Shown here: in pieces, positions 24,700 to 36,767 of the stretch
Numbering within the stretch: position 1 is the stretch's first letter
Layout: each line of letters starts with the position of its first letter
Source: Flaccisagitta enflata
Lineage: Eukaryota > Chaetognatha > Sagittoidea > Aphragmophora
Assembly: GCA_965153355.1 (NCBI GenBank)
Contig: OZ231127.1
Coordinates: 40,858,001 to 40,922,000 of the forward strand
Direction of reading: 5' to 3'
Length of the DNA: 64,000 nt
Made by a program: the position numbers and the translations under genes
Notes under the pieces: generated by a model
Told to the model about the DNA's origin: nothing
Database searches by the model: none
Seen by the model: only the letters and a program-made list of their open reading frames with translations

Positions 24700-24885
24700 T
24701 TTTTAGTCACGTGCACACGACCCTATAGCCTGCTCTCTATTGGTCGGTTGGTCTTTCTGTTGGTCGCTTTTGGCGTTTTTTGGGCGTTTTATGCACTACT
24801 GCCTCTGCCCAAATTTATGGTAGGCATACTTTATCACTTCCCCTGCCCACCCGCACGCGACTTGGGTAGCCGTGAATCCCGCCTT
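24700..24885 (-). mobile_element. Family C hairpin-tailed element
   Basis: T-run then AGTCACGTGCACACGACC (stem with two mismatches), TTGGTCGGTTGG units, CACCCGCACGCGACTTGGGT, and the inverted head CCGCCTTGTT. It adjoins a family D copy tail-to-head. Confidence 0.75.
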
Positions 24886-25188
24886 GTTTTTAGATGCGTC
24901 CTCGCATCTCTATAAGAGGGTCTGTCCGTCCGTCCGTCCGTCCGTCCGTCCATCCGTCCGTCGGTCCGTCCGTCCGTTACGCCTGTGCAAAAACCGCGAT
25001 TTTCGGCTGTTTTTGGCCACGATGAGATCCTACACTGAATCTACTGAGAGACAAACATGTTTTGAGAGCCTCCATTACTACTCTTGACGGACGTCTGTCT
25101 GTTTTACCGTCTGTTTATCCATATATGTCACATGATCAATACACGCAGAGACATAATCTGGACGCATCGTTGCCAGTTCGGGCTTGTT
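24886..25188 (-). mobile_element. Family D hairpin-tailed element, full length
   Basis: TTTTT plus hairpin AGATGCGTCCTCGCATCT (24892-24909), CTATAAGAGGGTCTG, about ten GTCC units, TTACGCCTGTGCAAAAACCG, a body shared with 36447-36767 and 59016-59308, and the inverted head GACGCATCGTTGCCAGTTCG to GGCTTGTT. Confidence 0.82.
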
Positions 25189-25205
25189 GAAGATATGGAT
25201 GATGC

Positions 25206-25297
25206 ACATGTAAATGTAACAGGTCATCATTAAAAACGTAGCTATTTTCCTACAAAGGAATAAGCTACGTTTTTAGAAATGACCTGTTATCATGTTA
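25206..25297. mobile_element. 92-bp near-perfect hairpin (mini-MITE)
   Basis: Arms AACAGGTCATCATTAAAAAC (from 25218) with GTAGCT, mirrored from 25263 as AGCTACGTTTTTAGAAATGA. The loop is about 18 nt. It follows the family D copy by 18 bp. Confidence 0.7.
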
Positions 25298-25539
25298 AGC
25301 AGAAACAAAAGATGGCGCATCTTTGGGTCAAATTTTGGCCAAGCTTGTAGTTTCGCTTTAGAATTGAATGAAAATGAGTAATCTTAAATTTTTATTTTGT
25401 AGCATGCAAAACGCAAAGTGCGAATAAAAGCATTTTGTATCCATTGGCTCAGTATTTTGTTCGCTCAATCTCATATTAGTATGTTTCATACACAAACCGT
25501 TTTATGTTGTTTCATTTACTAACCAGTCTGTCCACCTCC

Positions 25540-25693
<154 letters not shown>

Positions 25694-26035
25694 CAGTTTT
25701 TTTCCCATATTACATGACACCCACACAACGCGACGCGGTGAAATGAAACACCATCGCATTGACAATTGAAATTTTCTCGTCAATCGGGAAAAAAAAGAAA
25801 ACGTAAAAATTGTCGGAAATCGAGTAGCAGTTGGACAATCTTTTTTTTTTCAATGCTTTCGAAACAAAGCATTGAAGAGCGTTTTAACAACTTAACAATC
25901 GCAATCGCCTCTGTATTTTGTCTGCCTTCCTCACCCTCACTCCTCAGAGAGAACAATGAATGAATACAACGAGGCAGAATTCATGTCCAAGGGAGAGGCG
26001 GATTCCAGCATACATTTCAAATAGTCATGGCTATG

Positions 26036-26037
<2 letters not shown>

Positions 26038-26085
<48 letters not shown>
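26038..26085. repeat. (GA)n microsatellite
   Basis: About 23 GA units. Confidence 0.95.
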
Positions 26086-26087
<2 letters not shown>

Positions 26088-26251
26088 TGTGCAAAAGACG
26101 GACAGAATAATTGAGCAACGTCAAACCAGACAGACAGTCACCAACCAATGGCAATGGCAACACCAAGAGAGCATGAGAGCGAAGGACCAACAGATCGACC
26201 AAGCGAGTAACAGAATTATCTCAAATTAATCAGACATTGGACGTGCATCTA

Positions 26252-27093
<842 letters not shown>

Positions 27094-27343
27094 AAACAAG
27101 GCTGGATACACGGCTACCTAAGTCGCGTGCGGGTGGGCAGGGGCTATGTTTGAGGTCGCTTCATCATTTGGGCAGGAGCAGTGAGGCTAAAGACCGCAAA
27201 AAAACCAAATAAAGTAAAGTCTGACTGACCGACGGACCGACGGACGGACAGACCGACGGACGGACGGACGGACAGACCGACGGACCGACGGACGGACGGA
27301 CCGACAAAGCGGGTTGTAGAGTCGCGTAGCACGCGACTAAAAA
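27094..27343 (+). mobile_element. Family C hairpin-tailed element, full length
   Basis: AAACAAGGCTGGATACACGG head, AAGTCGCGTGCGGGTGGGCA, TCATTTGGGCAGGAGCAGTG, about 14 GGAC/GACC units, CAAAGCGGGTTGTAG, hairpin AGTCGCGTAGCACGCGACT (27320-27338) and TAAAAA. It is close to 2454-2671 in the opposite orientation. Confidence 0.82.
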
Positions 27344-27980
27344 GTCCTCCTGTGATATAGGCGCGCCATCCATACGTAACACGCATCAGACCGCAGCGGA
27401 ACGGAAAGCGTCGTTTAACATATGACACCTGATGGATCACGATCATGGATATCTCATTTTACGTTTAAAGGTCAAAGCCTACTCGGGGACCACCCGCGTG
27501 TTTACTCGACGAGCATCAGCCATAATACCCGTGTTTCAGTCGCCTTCTAAACCACGTCACGTTGCGCTCTTCAGAAAGAAATTGATAATAAATATAATAA
27601 CGAAAAAAAAAAAGCCAGGAAAGATTAAAATAATCTAAAAAATGTTAGACTGATATGAAAACTTGTGCCACAATAATCCGATATAACGTAATTACGTTGC
27701 GAACATTCCTTTCAGCTCCACCAACGATGGAAAACGCAGACCACCTGCAGTTCGTTGCCTGGCATTCATTTCCCTGTCAAAGCTTTTTAAGTAAAGAAAA
27801 TTGAAAGGGAAAAATCGCGTTCCCCGGTGTTTTCTCTCGTCCCCCCTTTGAACTAAAGCTCCGGGTGGGTCAGCGCTTAGGTAAAGTTTCTTTCTTCAAA
27901 TCAGGCTCATTTATCTTGCGAGCGCACACCGTCTCCATCTCCCGCCTTCTAAGTATTTCACTCTTGGCTCTGTTTTTAAG

Positions 27981-28042
27981 ATGGCGAAATCCCGAGATTT
28001 GGATGGTCTGGAATGCCCCCCTAAGGCCAAAATTGTTTTTTG
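27981..28042 (+). CDS. Candidate short coding exon (weak)
   Basis: AAG|ATGG starts a 20-codon frame (MAKSRDLDGLECPPKAKIVF) that ends at a good donor, TG|GTAAAT, in phase 2. The preceding CTCTTGGCTCTGTTTTTAAG could serve as an acceptor or as 5' UTR. The surroundings are less repetitive than the rest of the window. The ending KIVF resembles the strand that precedes a P-loop in nucleotide kinases, but no following exon with a P-loop was found, so this is only a suggestion. Confidence 0.25.
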
Positions 28043-28845
28043 GTAAATACATATCGCTTTATCCACAAACCCTTTGTCTATCTCCACTATTTTTTTTTTT
28101 TTTACTATCCATCTCCGCCGAGTTTTCTCTCCCTCTCTTCCTCCATCTCCTCCTCCACGTCTTCTTTCCACGCCTCCTCCTCTTCTCTCTCGTCCTCTTC
28201 CTCCTCCTCCAGTAGCACGCGTGAAAGACGCTCGCGAAGGACGTCCTTTACCAGGATTTTAACTAAACCGAGAAAGAAAGAAACAAGAAAAAAAAAGAGA
28301 TAATCCTCCAACTTCCGGTGGTTAAAAAAAAAGATTAAAAAAAAGGAGAAAATAAAAAGAATTCAACGGGAAAATGTCACATAAATTCAATAATTCACCC
28401 TGCAAAAATATTTCGCTTCTGCGGATTTTCAACCAAGGTTTGAATGAATGACATCAGTTTTTTTTGTTGTCATAAATGATGAAAACGGAGGAGAAAAAAA
28501 AAATTGTTATGAATAAATTGAAAACACACTCACAAAAAAAAAAAACAAAAAAAAAACGGGTGACGGAATATGGCGGCGTGTAAGCCGTAAGGGGACCTAC
28601 CAAAATTGGAATCTAGCTACAAAGCTCAAAATGGATTGATTTATTTTTGAAGAAAAACGTAGGTACCAGAAATTATTTTCGTCGAAGAAAATAGAAAAAA
28701 AGAAAAAAAGGAAAGAATACGAAGAATACAAAGAAAGGAAATGTTGGAAATCGCCGCGATTTTATTCCGTAACAGAACGTTTTGAAAATCTTCATAAAGA
28801 AAAAAAATTGATATAATGATGACCAGAATACCTCTTTTTGCTTCG
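28043..28845. other. No gene seen; pyrimidine then A-rich tracts
   Basis: CTCCTC-rich 28100-28215, A-rich runs 28290-28560. Apparent ORFs follow composition only. Confidence 0.35.
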
Positions 28846-28965
28846 TGAGTCTGTCGGTCCGTTCGTCGATTTTCGCATTTTTCGCGTCGTTGTCCGAATG
28901 TCCTCTTACTTAACTGCCCCTGCCCACCCGCAATTGATTATGTATGACCACGTTTTTATCATTTG
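28846..28965 (-). mobile_element. Family C element, heavily degraded
   Basis: GTCTGTCGGTCCGTTCGTCG, then CTGCCCCTGCCCACCCGCAA near 28915-28932. The terminal hairpin is lost. Confidence 0.45.
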
Positions 28966-29356
28966 CTCCCTAGAGATGACATTGTGGCGATAACTGCTCG
29001 GTTTTCTTTTTTAGTTCTAAAACAATTCTACACTAAAGAGATTAAAGATAGCCTTTGTAACTCGCGGGATTTTACAGCAGAAATGCACATCCAAACAAAT
29101 TAAGGTTGCCAGCTGTTCGGAGCTTGTGCCAACATGATTGCTGTTATACGTTACCATAAAGGATATGCACCCGGCCTAAGCAGATGGAGCAAATGAGAAA
29201 TTGCGGGCCTCTTGTTGCAACGAGAAAAAAAATTCCACTGAATGTCAAGCTCAAAGGAATTGTAGATCAATCATGGGACGTCCCATACAAATCGTAGAAC
29301 AAAAGGAGTAAGACTCGTTCAACATATATGCATGAAGAGGAGAGGGAGGTGAGGGA

Positions 29357-29389
<33 letters not shown>

Positions 29390-29797
29390 AACAAATATGC
29401 ACTAACTTTTTAAGCAAATGCACTCTCACATTCTTCATTCTTGAGTTTAACTGAACTCTTTGGAGACGATCATCTCAATATGACACAAACACGCAGACAG
29501 ACGCGGACGGAAACACATACAAGATATTGAGAAAAAATGGAGAACTTGCTGAGCAAAAGTAGAGGTCGTTTCTGACAAGAAATCTTTAACCTAACAAAGT
29601 GTATATTAATGCCACTCTTAGTCAGACAATGAAAGTAACCAACATGAAGAAGCACGAGTAGAGGAGATGTTAGTACTCATTAGAACTCGAGGCATATTTC
29701 ACCTGGAAAAGTCCCAACCACTTGCAGCGTTACATAATTAGGCAGAAACTGTGATGTTATCATGTATAGGCCAGCTATAATCCACCGCGTTTCTAAG
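28966..29797. other. No gene seen
   Basis: A short GAGA tract at 29360-29390; otherwise unremarkable. Confidence 0.3.
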
Positions 29798-29900
29798 CAG
29801 CCCTGATCTTAGAGCGGGCCCGAGGCCCGCATTTTTGCTGTCAGGCCCGCAAGTTTTTCTCACTGTGGACCCAACGGGCCCGCTTCTATTTGGCTCACCA
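29798..29900 (+). mobile_element. hAT-like element end, copy K3
   Basis: CAGCCCTGATCTTAGAGCGG matches the K1/K2 left end. The subterminal word is GGGCCCG, occurring five times as itself or truncated within 90 bp. A matching right end may lie at 30765-30815 (GGGCCCGC and GAGCGGGC), across the pyrimidine tract. Confidence 0.5.
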
Positions 29901-29929
29901 TTTTTCATTAATGCTGAAGTGGTATGTTG

Positions 29930-30045
29930 ATTTTTTTTTTGCATTACTTACATTTCCTTCTCTCTTTTCTTTCCTTCCTTCTCTCTTTCTTTCTTTCTTT
30001 TCTTCTTCTTTTCTTTGTGTTCTCTCTTTATTTTTTTTCTTTCCT

Positions 30046-30113
<68 letters not shown>

Positions 30114-30522
30114 TTTTTTTCTTCTTTTCTTTTTTTTTTCTTTGTTTGTTTGTTTGTTTGTTTCTTTTTTTTCTATTTTCTTTCTTTCTTTGTTTACTGC
30201 AAACATCAATTTTTTTTTGCAGCAATCCTGCAAGGGACAAACTCCTGTAAAACACAAGAGGACGTTCATTCTAATTTGTCACTCCGTTTGTATATTCATC
30301 TCCCCCCCCCTTTCAGGCCTCTCAGGCTTCAAATCAGGCCTCTCAGTCCGGGTTTCACCTTTGAGCTACAGTTTTTTTTTCTTTCCTTCTTCCCCTTCCT
30401 CTTCTCTTTTTTCCTCCCTCTCTGTTTTCCCTCTTTTTCTCTCTTCTTTTCTTTTTTTCTTTCTATCTTCTTTCTTCACCATCATTCCTTCTTTCGTTTC
30501 TGTCTTTCTTTCGTTCTTTCTT

Positions 30523-30572
<50 letters not shown>

Positions 30573-30631
30573 TTTCTTTCTTCTTTTCTCTCTTTTCTCT
30601 ACTTCATCTTTCCTTCTGTTTTGCCTTTCTT

Positions 30632-30665
<34 letters not shown>

Positions 30666-30676
30666 TCTCTTTCTCT

Positions 30677-30740
<64 letters not shown>
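29930..30740. repeat. Long polypyrimidine tract, (TTTC)n and (CT)n
   Basis: (TTTC)n at about 30035-30112 and 30500-30590, (TTTG)n near 30143-30160, mixed TTTCTC and CT at 30635-30738. It is interrupted by a family A remnant at 30211-30370. The large frames (for example 29890-30882) are Phe/Leu/Ser repeat translations. Confidence 0.93.
30211..30370 (-). mobile_element. Family A remnant
   Basis: T-run, GCAGCAATCCTGCAAGG, GGACAAACTCCTGTAAAACA as a diverged arm, then CAGGCCTCTCAGGCTTCAAA minisatellite-like units. The right arm is gone. Confidence 0.5.
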
Positions 30741-30741
<1 letters not shown>

Positions 30742-30837
30742 GACAGTAGTTTTGTCCACTGTTTTTCTGCTGGGCCCGCTAGATTTGGTGGGAGCGGGCA
30801 CAATGATTTTCCCCCACTCTTCAACCTGAGCATTATG

Positions 30838-30892
30838 GACCAACTAACCGATGAATGGACGGACGGACAAAGCCTGTTATAGAGTCGCGAGT
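30838..30892 (+). mobile_element. Hairpin-tailed element fragment (GGAC end)
   Basis: GATGAATGGACGGACGGACA, AAGCCTGTTATAGAGTCGCGAG; truncated within the hairpin. Confidence 0.5.
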
Positions 30893-31413
30893 ACCATATA
30901 TGATATATTTGTATAACGCATTCGAACTATTTACCAAGTGGCTAATAGCTTCTTTGATCAGAGCGAATTGATTATGAAAATCATTTTAAGTTCTGAGTTA
31001 TGAAGTTCTGGATAAGAGCTCCACTCGCCACAACGAGAGCTAAACTGTCGTGCAAAAGTTGAAGGTGCAACTTTCACAACTTTCTTTTTCATCCTTTCCT
31101 GTTTTCATTCCCAGAGATGTATACATACGATGGACAAGCCGCATTTGTCTTGTGCACCGCACATTCCGCAAAACCGACCGGCATGTTCATGTCTCTCTCA
31201 ATTGAGACAAGTTACGCATAAACTAGCTGCGCAATCGCAATGCACATGCACATGGAATACATTGCGTTGGCCAATCTGGATAACATATGGCCAATGCAAA
31301 AATGCCTAATCTGACTCGCCATCTAATGATATCATAATCATCATTAGCATCATCCCTCAATTACTTTGCACCACTCAAGGCATCCATCCAAACATTTTGC
31401 CTCTTTCCATAGC
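30893..31413. other. No gene seen
   Basis: Unique sequence without a supported ORF or repeat. Confidence 0.3.
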
Positions 31414-32070
31414 TTTTGGGCAGCGGCCCCGAAGGGGACAAAGTCCTGTAGAACACAGGGGGAATCTGTCCGTCCGTCCGTACGTCCGTCCGTCTGTCCG
31501 TCCGTCCGTCCCCCCCCGCCCCATCCTCAGGGCTTCGTCTCCTTTGGGGCCTATTCAGACCCAAATTCTGCAAAATAGCCCAAATCCAAGCAATATGGCC
31601 CAAATCTAAGCAAAATGGCCCAAATCCAAGCATAATGGCTCAAATCCAAGCAAAAAGGCCCAAATCTGGCCAGAAAACCCCAACTCTGGCCCGAGGTACA
31701 TTATTTTGGCCCCTTAGACCTATATTGTGGCCCACGATACCTAGATTTTGACCAGATTTGAGCCATTTTGCTTTGATTTGGGCCATTATGCTTTGATTTG
31801 GGCCATTTTGCTTAGATTTGGGCCATATTGCTTGGATTTGAGCTATTTTGCAGAATTTGGGTCAGAATAGGCCCCAAAGGAGACAAAGCCCTGAGGATGG
31901 GGCGGGGGGGACGAACGGACGAATGGACGAACGGACGGACAGATTCCCCCTGTGTTCTACAGGACTTCGTCCCCTTCGGAGCCGCTGCCCTGCTCCCCCT
32001 CAACCTAAATCACACACTATTCAAGCAGGGCATGGGTACCGCTGACCACTTACTGCCTTTGGGCTGCTAT
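31414..32070 (-). mobile_element. Family A foldback element, best-preserved arms
   Basis: Left arm from 31418 (GGGCAGCGGCCCCGAAGGGG), hairpin words GGACAAAGTCC and CCTGTAGAACACAGG, then GTCC units, a C-run and CCCATCCTCAGGGCTTCGTC. The interior is a 20-bp minisatellite (GGCCCAAATCCAAGCAAAAT) that itself inverts near 31690-31745. All of this is mirrored to 31990 (arms of about 170 bp). The family leader follows in reverse (GGGTACCGCTGACCACTTAC, to 32070). Confidence 0.88.
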
Positions 32071-32215
32071 TTTTCATTACCCCCACTTTTGCTTTTGCTT
32101 TTTTCAAGAATGATCTGTAACTTGTTCCGGTCATTCGTTTTATTATGTGTTGAACCTTGCAGCGCTTGTATGCGGGTTGAGTAACAACGGTCCTCGTTTC
32201 TTCTTTGCTTATTAG

Positions 32216-33155
32216 CAGGCCTGAAAATAGAGCGTGCCCGCGTGCCCGGTGCACGCAGTTCTGCTGCCGGGCACGCAGCTTTTACTAGCTGCGTGCCCGG
32301 CGTGCACACTCTTGTGTCTCTTTTATTTTTTCATCTCTCATGCTTTCAAAAAAACAAAAAAAAAAAACGGAAAAAATGCAAAATGGCCACTCTCGGCCTT
32401 CTTTTCACCTTCTCGCATTCAATCCTTCAACCAATCACTCATTCATTTATTCATTCATCCATCCATTCATTCTTTCAATCATTCATTCATTCATTCATTC
32501 ATTCATTCATTCATTCATTCATTCTTTCTTTCTTTCTTTCTTTCTTAGATCGCGAGGCACAAGTATTTGTGTAAACTCGGCCTTTTTTTCATCTTTTACT
32601 TTGTGCGTTTAAAAGTGTGACACTGGAATTTCATCCTTTTTTGTTTTCAACTGAGAAAAAAAGGCGGATATGTGTACCTGGCTGATTAGGAATGTATGAA
32701 TGAACGTTTTTGATGAATGAACATTTTAATGAAAGTGAATGAAGGTGAGTGAAAGTGAACAAAAGTGGGAAGGAGATAAGAAGAAAGATTGAAGCCAGGA
32801 TCGGCAGTTTTGCGCGGTTTTGACATTTACGCAATAGACTGACAGACCAACCAACCAACCAATTGAGGGATAGGCATGACTTCTTATACACACATAAAGA
32901 TAAAGTCAAATTAAGCTTAGCCTAACTTTTTTTCTAATCAATGCATCAAAACGCTCCAAAATTAAGAACGTTGTAGTTATTTTACTAGTAGCTATCTCTA
33001 TCTCATTTGAAGGCTTCAGAAAAAACATGTGTGGTTAGAAGTTTGGTAAAACAACCTTTTTTACCGGGCACGCTCTTTCCCTGTCGGGCTCGCTAAAATT
33101 TTGGGGGGCGTGCCCGGCGTGCACGCTCAGAAGAAATACTGATTTCAGGCCTGCT
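32216..33155. mobile_element. hAT-like element K2 with 8-bp target duplication
   Basis: Starts CAGGCCTGAAAATAGAGCGT and ends with the complement of CAGGCCTGAAATCAG. CTTATTAG flanks both sides (32208-32215 and 33156-33163); an 8-bp duplication is the hAT hallmark. The subterminal 7-mer is GTGCCCG/CGGGCAC, in the same orientation order as in K1, with one exception (CGGGCTC at about 33084). The interior has an (ATTC)n tract at 32440-32545 and no transposase. Confidence 0.72.
32440..32545. repeat. (ATTC)n tetranucleotide repeat
   Basis: ATTCATTC units passing into TTTC units, inside the hAT-like element. Confidence 0.93.
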
Positions 33156-33280
33156 TATTAGTCTTTCACGCCCATTTTTTTGCTCCTTGCTATTTTTGAG
33201 CTACGTTCTCTTTGTAGATGTCGTTGTTGTTGTTGCTGGTGCTTTCGGAGTCAGTCCATTTGAAACCCCGTGCCTTTTAC

Positions 33281-33406
33281 TTTTTAGACGCGTCATCGCA
33301 TCTCCATAAGAGGATCTGTCAGTCGGTCCGTCCGTATGTCCGTCTCTCCATTAAGCCTCTGTGAAAATCCCGCATATAAAGCATCGAGTTGCCCCGGATG
33401 GGCTAA
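33281..33406 (-). mobile_element. Family D element, internally deleted
   Basis: TTTTT plus hairpin AGACGCGTCATCGCATCT (33286-33303), CCATAAGAGGATCTGTC, GTCC units, then directly GCATCGAGTTGCCCCGGATG. The body between is missing. Confidence 0.7.
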
Positions 33407-33920
33407 TTTCCACGTGCTTGGACTATAGTGAAGAACAAAACCCCAATAAGTCAGAGAAGGTCGCAAGTCGAAGCCCTGCGGCGTTGGGGATAATCGTAAT
33501 CTGCGGCCGGTGAAAAGGGATTGTAATTGCATCTGGGAAACGGAGAGAGTTAAAGGCTAAGAATGACTGACATTTTCAAGTAGAAACTAATAAGACCCAT
33601 TGGGTCTCCTGTCAGCAGATACCAATTGGTTAAAAAAAAAATCCTACCTTGCACTCCTAGCAGTTTTGTCCTTATGGTTTAACTGATTACAAGGCTGGAA
33701 CCATGAATAGATTGATGTAGGGAGGTAAAATGGTTTGGGCCTTCAGCCAAATTTTTCAGTCTGACAGCTTGTCCAAGTCCAACAACCCTTCAGGCTTAAG
33801 AAATGCTTAGAAGCGAGCCTAAATACCGATTATGCCAATAAATCCTTCATAAGCAACATGCTTCTCAGTCCCACAACTTGGGCCTTCAAAGAGCCCTGAA
33901 GGCTCTTCTCCCGCATCCAT

Positions 33921-34038
33921 GGATACACGGCTACCCTAGTTGCATCTGGGTGGCCGGGCGAGAGGAAGTGACTGATAGATGAACTGGCCAACCGAATGAC
34001 AAAAGAGTGAATAATGGTTGTGTAGCACATGACTGAAA
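33921..34038 (+). mobile_element. Family C element, degraded
   Basis: GGATACACGGCTACCCTAGT head, CTGGGTGGCCGGGCGAG, AACTGGCCAACCGAATGAC, and an end GTAGCACATGACTGAAAA with a weakened stem. Confidence 0.6.
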
Positions 34039-34186
34039 ATCAGTATATTGTGTATAACATTACTGAATTTATTTAGCTCTGTTACCAGACTGGCTTGACT
34101 TGTGCACCAAACCCTTGACTATCATGCAAGTGAGGTTATGAGGCCAGAGGAATTGCACATGTCTATTGTATAGAATCGAAAAAATA

Positions 34187-34798
34187 ACACATGTCTGACA
34201 TTAAGGCGGAAAAGGATTAATAAGGAAATTACTAGGTGTAATGGTTGCTGTCATAAGTCCTAAAACTTCTCCAACAGAACTTAAGACCTTTAATTCATGA
34301 ACTTGGAGCATCAAATGCTATGGTCACGGCTTTAACTGTCCTGGGGTCGTCCTTAGATGGTGACTGTTAGTAAATCGTCAAGGGCTGGAATTAGAGGACT
34401 AAATTTTTTCTCCATCTTACTCAACTTCATATCATCCAACATAACCCATCCTAGGCACCAAAAACTGGACACTTTCCCACCGTTTGATACTCTTCCCTGA
34501 ATATTCTGTATATATATACTGTATCTGTCATATTTGCAATTTTTTGCCCCTCAGGGCGTTCTAAATGCATTGCAGTGAAGGGCATTTCCTGAAAACATAA
34601 ACCTGGTAACATTTTGACATGGCAATTAGGATATCATAGCAGATTTTAGCATCATAGGAATGAATACGAAATCCAATCTTCTCACCACGCAAAAATACCA
34701 CTATTTAGCTATTTTCAGTGTAAATTTCACGTTTCTAGAGCTATATTTACTGTGTAAACCATAGCTGTACATTTTCCGCCTAAATGTCAGACAGGTGT
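34187..34798. mobile_element. TA-flanked inverted-repeat element, 612 bp
   Basis: Ends ACACATGTCTGACATTAAGG (34187) and the complement of ACACCTGTCTGACATTTAGG, continuing CGGAAAA, about 28 bp. TA on both sides (34185-34186 and 34799-34800). No ORF. Confidence 0.75.
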
Positions 34799-34801
34799 TA
34801 A

Positions 34802-35880
34802 CTAGAAAAAAATTCATTAACAGACGAAATCAATGTCATCTATGAGAAATGTTTTTTAAGCATTGAACGTTTCTGAGTTCGCTTGTCCCTATTTCTTTTT
34901 TTATGGTTAGTTCTTTTGATTGACTCGCGAAATACAAAGCCATACAAAAAGCTGAAGGAGCTCCTAGGAGGCGACGCCGGAGGGAATCAACCAATTTTCC
35001 ATGGGATTTAATGAAAAGCGTCTCTCTCTCTCTCTCTCTTCCAAAGTGGATTTTTCCTCTCTATTTCTCTGGGTTTAGGGTCGGAACAAGAGAGGGAGAG
35101 ACTTACAGAGGAACAAGTAGGAACCGAGCGCGTCACGGCGGTGCATTGGGCCTGAGCAAGTGAGAGACTGACTTAAGAGAAATACGTACGTGGGCGTCAT
35201 CATGGCTTGCGTCCTGGAATTCCAATCCACTGGGTGCACTTGTATAATGTATATAATATATAATAATGAGCGATAAGTGTGAGAATGATGCATGGTTCAA
35301 TAATCACAACGCCCACTGTTCATGGGAAAACAATATTACCGGACTTTTTTTGTGCACATGATCAGAACAAAAGGGGAGAAAATTAACGTGGGAGAAAAAG
35401 CAAAGGGAAAAAATTAAGTTGGGGAAAAAGCAATCGCATCCGAACAGTTGTATTACACTACTATAAAATAAAAACTTTAATAAGAATAAGAGCCTTAGGA
35501 GCTCTCACTGGTGTTTAATCCGGACCCTTCACAACTATCCTTATGATTTATTTTTTTTTACAAAATTCCGGACCCTCTTGTATAGATGCCTCTTCAAATG
35601 GCCGGACAACTGGCAGGCAGACGGGAAGCTCTCTCAACCGTTTGAGCTCAGTCAACCAAAGTACGCCGTCGATACATCGGACGATATGGTACGGCTGCTC
35701 GTCACGGCCGAGCGAGCGAGCGTGTCAAAGGTTTACGACGGTAATTCTATTTTGGGGTATCCTTTCTAAATGTGCCGTATAAATCCGCCTCGGTCACTTA
35801 CCGCTTGAACGTGACATTTATGCGGTAGTCGATACCGAATTACCGATGTGTATCATTTTACTTATATAAACCCTATTTCA
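34802..35880. other. No gene seen
   Basis: A short (CT)n at 35020-35040. The frame at 35543-35782 matches nothing recognisable. GAGCGAGCGAGC near 35708 is a short local repeat. Confidence 0.3.
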
Positions 35881-35975
35881 GATGCGGACACGCTACTCTC
35901 TAACTCTAAGCCAGTAATCGGTCGGTCTGTTGCCCCTGCCTACTCGTCCGCAACGATATTGTGACTCCGGGGGCC
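35881..35975 (-). mobile_element. Degraded hairpin-tailed element
   Basis: AGATGCGGACACGCTACTCT, CTAACTCTAAGCCAG, TCGGTCGGTCTG, GCCCCTGCCTACTCGTCCGC: family C order with an altered stem. Confidence 0.45.
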
Positions 35976-36446
35976 GCAACACTCGATTCGACTCTGAGGA
36001 TTGTAAGAGTGAGTGCAAGGCTGTTGAGAAGTCTTTTATTCATCTTTTTTTTTTTTTTTTTTGCATTTTCATAAATTTTATCAGCCTTGTTTTTCGAAAA
36101 CATGCGGCAGTGTTCTCATGAAGTTGTTTTTGGTTGCATTCTTTTGCCGTCGAGATGTTGTCTATCTTTCCTTCGCGCCTTGTTTGACTCTTACTGTCCA
36201 TATAATATTTTTGTTTCTTTGTTTTTGTTTCATTTCCATTTTTTGTTTGTTTGTTTGTTTGTTTGTTTGTTTGTTTTCTTCCCTCGTTCCTTGTTCATGT
36301 TCTTGCATCAGCAGCTCAGAATCACGTTGGCTGTGTATTTCCAATATTGGCGTCAGTCTACCTTGTGCGAGTATTGCAGTATCGAGTGATGTGCCTAAAC
36401 ATCCGGGTTAGAATTGATGAAATCGATATGAAACATGAATTCATCA

Positions 36447-36767
36447 AACAAGCCCGACCGGGCAACGATGCGTCCGGACTGTGTCTCTTCGTGTATTGAC
36501 TTTTGCGCTAAATATTTATGTGACATATATGGAGGTACAGATGGACAGGCAGATGAAGCGACAGAGTGGCAATGGAGACTCTCAAAACATGTTTGTTGAT
36601 CATTTGATTCAGTACAGGATCTCACCGTGGTCTAAATCAGCCGAGAAACGTGTTTTTCGCACAGGCGTTACGGACGGACGGACGGACCGACGGACGGACG
36701 GACGGACGGACGGACGGACGGACAGACCCTCTTATAGAGATGCGTTCCTGACGGACGCATCTAAAAA
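36447..36767 (+). mobile_element. Family D hairpin-tailed element, full length
   Basis: AACAAGCCCGACCGGGCAAC head, GATGCGTCCGGACTGTGTCT, a body matching the complement of 59016-59308, about 14 GGAC units, ACAGACCCTCTTATAG, the hairpin AGATGCGTTCCTG/ACGGACGCATCT (36739-36762), then AAAAAG. Confidence 0.85.

Noticed and set aside
29890-30882. 330-codon plus frame that could look like a membrane protein
   Set aside because: The Phe/Leu/Ser content comes from (TTTC)n and (CT)n; the frame crosses a mobile-element remnant.
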